NCBI GenBank assembly: GCA_013202335.1
Contig: JABMQR010000158.1
Span: forward strand, 1-8,683
Reading direction: 5' to 3'
From: Bacteroidota bacterium
GTDB taxonomy: Bacteria > Spirochaetota > Spirochaetia > JABMQR01
Length of the DNA stretch: 8,683 bases
Below, one piece after another: positions 5,886-8,683 of the stretch. Position numbers and translations under genes: made by a program. The number at the start of each line of letters is the position of its first letter. Position 1 is the first letter of the stretch. The notes under the pieces were generated by a model. That model was not told the origin of the DNA. It was given only the letters and a program-made list of their open reading frames with translations, and searched no databases.

Positions 5886-6452
5886 ATGAAATCAATCTGT
5901 GTCTTCTGTTCATCAAGCTCAGGAAACAGCCAACTCATCAGAGAGTCTGCTGAAGAGCTGGGAAATGAGTTGGCTGCACGTAAAATCCGGCTGATTTACG
6001 GCGGAAGTAATATGGGGTTGATGGGAGTCGTCGCAAGAGCGGTTCTGGAAAATAATGGAGAAGTTGTCGGGATCATCCCACGAAAACTCTATGAAAAAGT
6101 TGATGATTTGGCTGTTTCAAAGCTAATTGTCGTTGAGACTATGCATCAACGGAAATCGGCAATGTTTGAACAGGCGGAAGGGTTTATAGCCCTTCCCGGC
6201 GGCATCGGCACTCTTGAAGAGATTTCCGAAGTTTTCACCTGGCTCCAGCTTGGATACAGTACAAAACCCGTTGGACTTTTAAATGCTGATACATATTTTG
6301 ATAAATTGTTGGAGTTTCTGGATGTGATGGTTGCTAATGGAATGCTAAAAAAATTCCATAGAGACATGCTGTCTGTTTCCAGTTCTGCCAGCGAAATTCT
6401 TGATACATTAATTCATTTTAAACCTGCTTATCTGGATAAGTGGAATTCGTAA
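5886..6452 (+). CDS. LOG-family protein (nucleoside 5'-monophosphate phosphoribohydrolase)
   Basis: The 188-residue product is a typical LOG (TIGR00730) protein. Members cleave cytokinin-type or other purine nucleoside monophosphates to base and ribose 5-phosphate. Visible motifs are the N-terminal VFCSSSSGN Rossmann loop (6-14), YGGSNMGLMG (38-47), MHQRK (86-90) and the signature LPGGIGTLEE (103-112) with its catalytic Glu/Arg environment. Length is normal for the family. The Shine-Dalgarno site GGGAG (5871-5875) is about 10 nt upstream, immediately after a small hairpin (TCTATC 5850-5855 with GATAGA 5865-5870). Its product ribose 5-phosphate is the substrate of RpiB, encoded next, which makes a functional pairing attractive. 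The natural substrate cannot be read from the sequence, and older annotations as lysine decarboxylase should be ignored. Confidence 0.92.
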   Translation: MKSICVFCSSSSGNSQLIRESAEELGNELAARKIRLIYGGSNMGLMGVVARAVLENNGEVVGIIPRKLYEKVDDLAVSKLIVVETMHQRKSAMFEQAEGFIALPGGIGTLEEISEVFTWLQLGYSTKPVGLLNADTYFDKLLEFLDVMVANGMLKKFHRDMLSVSSSASEILDTLIHFKPAYLDKWNS

Positions 6453-6491
6453 TCTATTAATTACAATAATATAAGTTTCCGGAGGAATAGA

Positions 6492-6962
6492 ATGGATAAA
6501 CACGTAATTATTGCAAATGATCATGGGGCTATCGACCTGAAAAATAGTATTGTTGAACATCTTACAGGACGGGGTTATGCTGTTGATGACCTTGGTATTG
6601 CAGAGAATGAAACCGCTGATTACCCGGATCAGGCTGTAAAGGCCTGTAACACTTTCCTAAATGGGGACTACGAATTTGGGATTGTCTGCTGTGGTACCGG
6701 TATTGGTATTTCCATTGCAGCAAATAAAGTAGATGGCATTCGCTGCGCACTTCCCCAGAATAGTTTTGCTGCATCTATGGCTAAAGAGCACAACAATGCA
6801 AACTTTCTCGCATTCGGCGGAAGAATTAAGTATACAGACTCTGTTGAAGCCATGATTGATGCATTTATTGATAGCCCGGTAAATGCAGAGGAACGCCATA
6901 CAAAACGAGTAAATAAAATAATGGCTATTGAAAATCACACATACCATCAATCCGGGGGTTAA
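6492..6962 (+). CDS. rpiB: ribose-5-phosphate isomerase B
   Basis: This 156-residue cytosolic enzyme interconverts ribose 5-phosphate and ribulose 5-phosphate in the pentose phosphate pathway. It is RpiB/LacAB family, unrelated to RpiA. Conserved elements are NDHGA (9-13), DYP (43-45), the phosphate loop IVCCGTGIGISIAANK (64-79) with catalytic Cys67 before GTG, GIR (82-84), KEH100NNANFLAFGGR (98-111), and a final RVNKIMAIE helix. Cys67 and His100 correspond to E. coli Cys66 and His99. Ser91-Phe92 replaces the usual Tyr-Ser stretch, a common variation. A strong Shine-Dalgarno GGAGG (6481-6485) lies 6 nt before the ATG, and the gap to the LOG gene is only 39 bp, so the two are probably co-transcribed. 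The 3' end overlaps the decayed HD-GYP gene by 4 bp. Confidence 0.95.
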   Translation: MDKHVIIANDHGAIDLKNSIVEHLTGRGYAVDDLGIAENETADYPDQAVKACNTFLNGDYEFGIVCCGTGIGISIAANKVDGIRCALPQNSFAASMAKEHNNANFLAFGGRIKYTDSVEAMIDAFIDSPVNAEERHTKRVNKIMAIENHTYHQSGG

Positions 6963-7430
6963 GCAGCCCAAGACTGCTTTATTTTAAGAACTTCAGTCAT
7001 CACATCCGGAAATACCTGAAAAAGTTTCGGATTAAAATGTTTTCCCTTTTCTCCCCGCATGGAATCAATAGCCTTATCCACTGACCAGGCATCTTTATAC
7101 GGTCTTTCTGAAGTCAGCGCGTCAAATATATCTGCATTAGCTATATTCCTTCCGACAAGCGGGATATCATTACCGGCAAGTTTTCCGGGATACCCCGTGC
7201 CATCCCATTTTTCATGACGGATCAATGCCCCAATCCTCGCCATTTTACGCAGAGGAAAATCATGTTTCCCTCTGTGTATAGTGGCTCATCCGAACAATAT
7301 GCGTACCCGTCTCATTATCCTTATACTCTGCCGCCATACCCAGCTTCCACCTTTCCCTGATAGATGTGTTTCTGCTGAACTCTGTCATCTCCGGATATGC
7401 GATATGATGTAGGTTCAAAAACTCATATGT
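6959..7430 (-). pseudogene. HD-GYP domain phosphodiesterase, internally deleted and frameshifted
   Basis: Two minus-strand pieces of one HD-GYP gene are present in different frames. The 5' piece (7430-7260) is open from just after a TGA and encodes RWKLGMAAEYKDNETGTHIV plus RMSHYT, the usual start of an HD-GYP domain. It then stops at TGA 7262-7260. The 3' piece (about 7281-6959, first Met 7243) encodes RHEKWDGTGYP, IPLVGR, ADIFDALTSERPYKDAWS and a normal C-terminus ending at TAA. The intervening 60-80 residues, including the catalytic HDIGK region, are missing, so the HD site cannot form. In addition the first His of the HHExxDGxGYP metal motif is Arg. Intact relatives hydrolyse cyclic di-GMP and usually follow a receiver domain; none is seen upstream. 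The 94-residue 3' ORF could be mistaken for a real gene, but it lacks a Shine-Dalgarno site and half the domain. Confidence 0.82.
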
Positions 7431-7616
7431 TCACTTTGATTCCCCTCCCCCAGGTTTAATTTTGGCTATAACCCTTTCGTGTATATTATTGCACTACACA
7501 TACATACAGAGTTCAAGTAATTAAATATCTATATGAATAAGTAAGTTGTGTGTTTATTTCAGGCCTGAGGATATAGCTATTTCAGAGGATGCAGACTATT
7601 TAAAAAGGAAATAATG

Positions 7617-7645
7617 TTGCCATTTTGCTATTCTCTAATTATATT
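7617..7645 (+). promoter_or_regulatory. sigma70-like promoter upstream of the secreted protein gene
   Basis: TTGCCA (7617-7622, 5/6) and TATATT (7640-7645, 5/6) are separated by exactly 17 nt. The predicted transcription start is near 7652, about 120 nt before the TTG at 7773 and 280 nt before the secreted-protein ATG, so the mRNA would have a long structured leader. Confidence 0.6.
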
Positions 7646-7684
7646 ATTATATATTAGTATTTATGTAATGTATTTACAGTTTAC

Positions 7685-7700
7685 GCATCAAAATTGATGC
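7685..7700. promoter_or_regulatory. inverted repeat GCATCAA-AA-TTGATGC
   Basis: Two perfect 7-bp arms are separated by 2 nt, about 35 nt downstream of the predicted transcription start. The short spacer suits a dimeric protein-binding site better than an RNA hairpin. A related dyad (GCATCA/TGATGC) recurs in the palindrome at 8489-8502. Confidence 0.35.
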
Positions 7701-7706
7701 TTAATC

Positions 7707-7762
7707 GCCCATAACAAGGTTTGAATATACAAGAGTATTTCAAACCCTGATGTTATAAAGGC
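7707..7762 (+). other. long imperfect stem-loop in the leader
   Basis: GGTTTGAATATAC (7718-7730) pairs with GTATTTCAAACC (7735-7746) around an AAGA loop with one bulged base. ATAACA (7711-7716) pairs with TGTTAT (7751-7756), and GCC (7707-7709) pairs with GGC (7760-7762), separated by small internal loops. The structure ends just before the GGTGG that precedes the TTG at 7773. It has no U-tract. The dyad recalls an integron attC fold but lacks its core-box consensus. Confidence 0.55.
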
Positions 7763-7772
7763 TGGTGGTTTC

Positions 7773-7929
7773 TTGAAAAAAATACAAGTTGTAAATTTAT
7801 TAACGGTATTTTTTATTATGATAAAGGTTTTCCTTGCAAAGCACTCTTCAAGTGCTGCTTTCGTAACGGGTTATAAGGGGACTCCCCAAAACAGTGATAG
7901 TTACCATTGGCTTGAACATATTGGAGTAA
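7773..7929 (+). pseudogene. possible broken relative of the downstream secreted protein
   Basis: From TTG 7773 (GGTGG 4 nt upstream) the frame encodes a signal-peptide-like start MKKIQVVNLLTVFFIMIKVF then AKHSSSAAFVTG. This lines up loosely with the next gene's signal peptide and its NKSSSLVLTG. After about 35 codons that frame continues into unrelated sequence across the next gene. In the +1 frame a short piece ending LPKTVIVTIGLNILE and two stop codons (7927-7932) abuts the next ATG and resembles a closing beta strand. A frameshift in the GGGG/CCCC/AAAA runs (7877-7891) would join them. This is a weak inference; the region may be noncoding. Confidence 0.25.
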
Positions 7930-7932
7930 TAA

Positions 7933-8439
7933 ATGAAGAAATTATATTTCATCATTTTAACAATTCTGATAATTCTTGTCTCACAAGTTTACTTATATGC
8001 AGAAAACAAAAGTTCTTCTCTCGTATTAACCGGCATAGTACAGCCGAGAATAGTAATATCTATTTCAGAGCAAACTGATTCAAGAAATATAAATTCGGAA
8101 ACGGAAACTGAGAATCTACAGGTTTTCGTTATGAATGATTCAGAGAACGTTAAAGGTAGGTATCGGGTAGTAATTGAGTCCCAAAATGCAATTGAGCACC
8201 AGAATAAATCACCATTTTTCACTGACCCTAATAGTGATGGATTATATTGGGATTATGCAGTTTTCTATAATGATCAAATCCTGGAATTTGCTTCAGGTCA
8301 GGCCATGGTAAAACCTATCGGTTACTATAAAAACAGTATAAGCGAAAGTACTATCAAAATTGCTAATTTTGAAAAAGAATCTCTCAGACCAACCGGTCAG
8401 TACAGTGATACACTTATAATGAAAGTTATTGCCAATTAG
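7933..8439 (+). CDS. secreted beta-rich protein, spore coat U/fimbrial-like (tentative)
   Basis: This 168-residue exported protein has a clear Sec signal peptide: MKK, a hydrophobic core at residues 5-20, and likely cleavage after LYA (23). There is no lipobox Cys and no Cys at all in the mature part. The mature chain alternates hydrophobic beta strands: SSLVLTGIVQPRIVISIS (28-45), NLQVFVMND (61-69), RYRVVIES (76-83), YWDYAVFYND (105-114) and the final LRPTGQYSDTLIMKVIAN (151-168). That ending resembles the GTYSDTLTFTIAAN closing strand of SCPU/CsuA-type secreted subunits, so a surface or periplasmic beta-sandwich subunit is my guess. No usher or chaperone gene is in view. The ATG has GGAG (7923-7926) 6 nt upstream. 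The gene is downstream of the promoter and stem-loop at 7617-7762 and is unpaired with any recognised operon partner. Confidence 0.7.
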   Translation: MKKLYFIILTILIILVSQVYLYAENKSSSLVLTGIVQPRIVISISEQTDSRNINSETETENLQVFVMNDSENVKGRYRVVIESQNAIEHQNKSPFFTDPNSDGLYWDYAVFYNDQILEFASGQAMVKPIGYYKNSISESTIKIANFEKESLRPTGQYSDTLIMKVIAN

Positions 8440-8443
8440 TACA

Positions 8444-8458
8444 CTGTATAATTTACAG
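8444..8458 (+). other. weak hairpin after the secreted protein gene
   Basis: CTGTA (8444-8448) pairs with TACAG (8454-8458) around a 5-nt loop, 5 nt after the stop codon. The stem is short and no U-tract follows, so it is at best a poor terminator. Confidence 0.2.
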
Positions 8459-8475
8459 CAGCGAATACAATCGTT

Positions 8476-8571
8476 TTAATTAGATACGCGCATCATGATG
8501 CGGGCTGCCCTTCTTCCCATAGTTGAAACAACTTCTAAATTTTTCTGCTCTTCCGGAGTTAAGATGTACTA
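8476..8571 (-). pseudogene. C-terminal remnant of an unidentified gene, cut at an IS-like edge
   Basis: Reading leftward from an in-frame TAG (8571-8569) to TAA (8478-8476), the minus strand encodes about 30 residues, YILTPEEQKNLEVVSTMG then RRAARIMMRVSN. The composition and helix-like pattern are those of a real protein end, but no start or upstream domain exists. The frame is lost exactly where the IS-like sequence begins. The LTPEEQ opening occurs in many helical periplasmic and regulatory proteins, so the family cannot be named. Its 14-bp palindrome CGCATCATGATGCG (8489-8502) encodes part of RIMMR. Confidence 0.45.
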
Positions 8572-8683
8572 GGAGTGTGTCGGACTTTCCAGCCATATTT
8601 GGTTAGTGATTTATGAGGCAATACGGCGATATAATCGTAAAAAGCAAAGACTAAACTATGGGTAAATGCTATACTACGAGTAA
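8569..8683 (+). mobile_element. possible left end of an insertion sequence with start of a transposase-like ORF
   Basis: CTAG (8569-8572) is followed by GAGTGTGTCGGACTTTCC, a sequence that looks like an IS terminal inverted repeat. It lies where the adjacent minus-strand frame is interrupted. A CTAG tetranucleotide is a known target of some IS5-type elements. From ATG 8658 an ORF (MGKCYTTS) runs off the window edge, at a distance from the presumed end that suits a transposase start, though no clear Shine-Dalgarno precedes it. The second terminus lies outside the window, so family and intactness cannot be judged. Confidence 0.35.

Larger units (their letters stand above)
7434..7772 (+). other. 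339-bp AT-rich leader without an intact gene
   Basis: This stretch holds no convincing gene. It contains a sigma70-type promoter (7617-7645) and two inverted repeats (7685-7700 and 7707-7762), listed separately. A 25-codon open piece at 7537-7614 (stop TAA 7612-7614) reads RPEDIAISEDADYLKRK, protein-like but too short to assign. The remainder is AT-rich and featureless. Confidence 0.6.

Noticed and set aside
6959..7243. Intact short HD-GYP protein of 94 residues
   Set aside because: It is only the C-terminal half of the domain. The N-terminal half lies just upstream in another frame and the catalytic HD part is missing.
7707..7762. Integron attC recombination site
   Set aside because: The fold and the ATAACA/TGTTAT ends are reminiscent, but the core boxes do not match RYYYAAC and GTTRRRY. 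There is no second such site after the next gene and no integrase in the window.
7933..8078. The 7773 frame continuing across the start of the secreted protein gene
   Set aside because: The overlapping part is out of frame with the well-supported signal-peptide gene and has shadow-like composition. Only the portion before 7930 was kept, as a weak pseudogene call.
1..8683. tRNA or rRNA genes, CRISPR arrays
   Set aside because: I saw no cloverleaf with a GTTCRANNC arm, no rRNA-like conserved stretches and no regularly spaced direct repeats with unique spacers. The CTACCT array has no spacers.

Overview
The window (roughly 40% G+C by eye) looks like a chromosomal segment of an anaerobic or fermentative bacterium. 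It carries an electron-bifurcating-type ferredoxin:NADP oxidoreductase (Nfn) gene pair, PTS-type regulatory proteins with no sugar permease beside them, and a wreck of an HD-GYP signalling gene. A spirochaete is my best guess, because incomplete, apparently regulatory PTS sets and many HD-GYP proteins are common there, but nothing in the window proves it.

Layout. 1-218 is the 3' end of an unrecognised plus-strand reading frame, followed by a convergent spacer with a CTACCT tandem repeat. 340-1206 (minus) is a PlsC-like lipid acyltransferase. It diverges from 1328-1942 (plus), 5-formyltetrahydrofolate cyclo-ligase, whose 3' end overlaps that of a minus-strand PTS EIIA gene (1920-2429). A good intrinsic terminator at 2546-2576 closes the nfnAB operon (4945 to 2617, minus). 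A divergent, AT-rich spacer separates nfnA from a plus-strand run: HPr (5123), a small cupin (5489), a LOG-family protein (5886) and ribose-5-phosphate isomerase B (6492). From 6959 onward the region degrades. It holds an internally deleted HD-GYP pseudogene, a 340-bp leader with a strong sigma70-type promoter and two inverted repeats, a small secreted beta-rich protein (7933-8439) preceded by what may be a broken relative, a truncated minus-strand coding remnant, and an insertion-sequence-like edge at the right end.

How the genes may work together. NfnA and NfnB form one enzyme balancing NADH, NADPH and ferredoxin. RpiB (pentose phosphate), the LOG phosphoribohydrolase (nucleotide or ribose-phosphate salvage) and the cyclo-ligase (folate repair) are housekeeping metabolism. 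HPr keeps both His15 and Ser46, and the EIIA keeps its phospho-histidine, so both could act in phosphorelay control of carbon metabolism.

The most unexpected pattern is that three genes without a usable Shine-Dalgarno site (acyltransferase, EIIA, HPr) each have a -10-like hexamer ending only 5-6 nt before the start codon. These are predicted leaderless transcripts, whereas the other intact genes have recognisable ribosome binding sites. I found no convincing new multi-gene system. The degraded right-hand third is the most unusual part.
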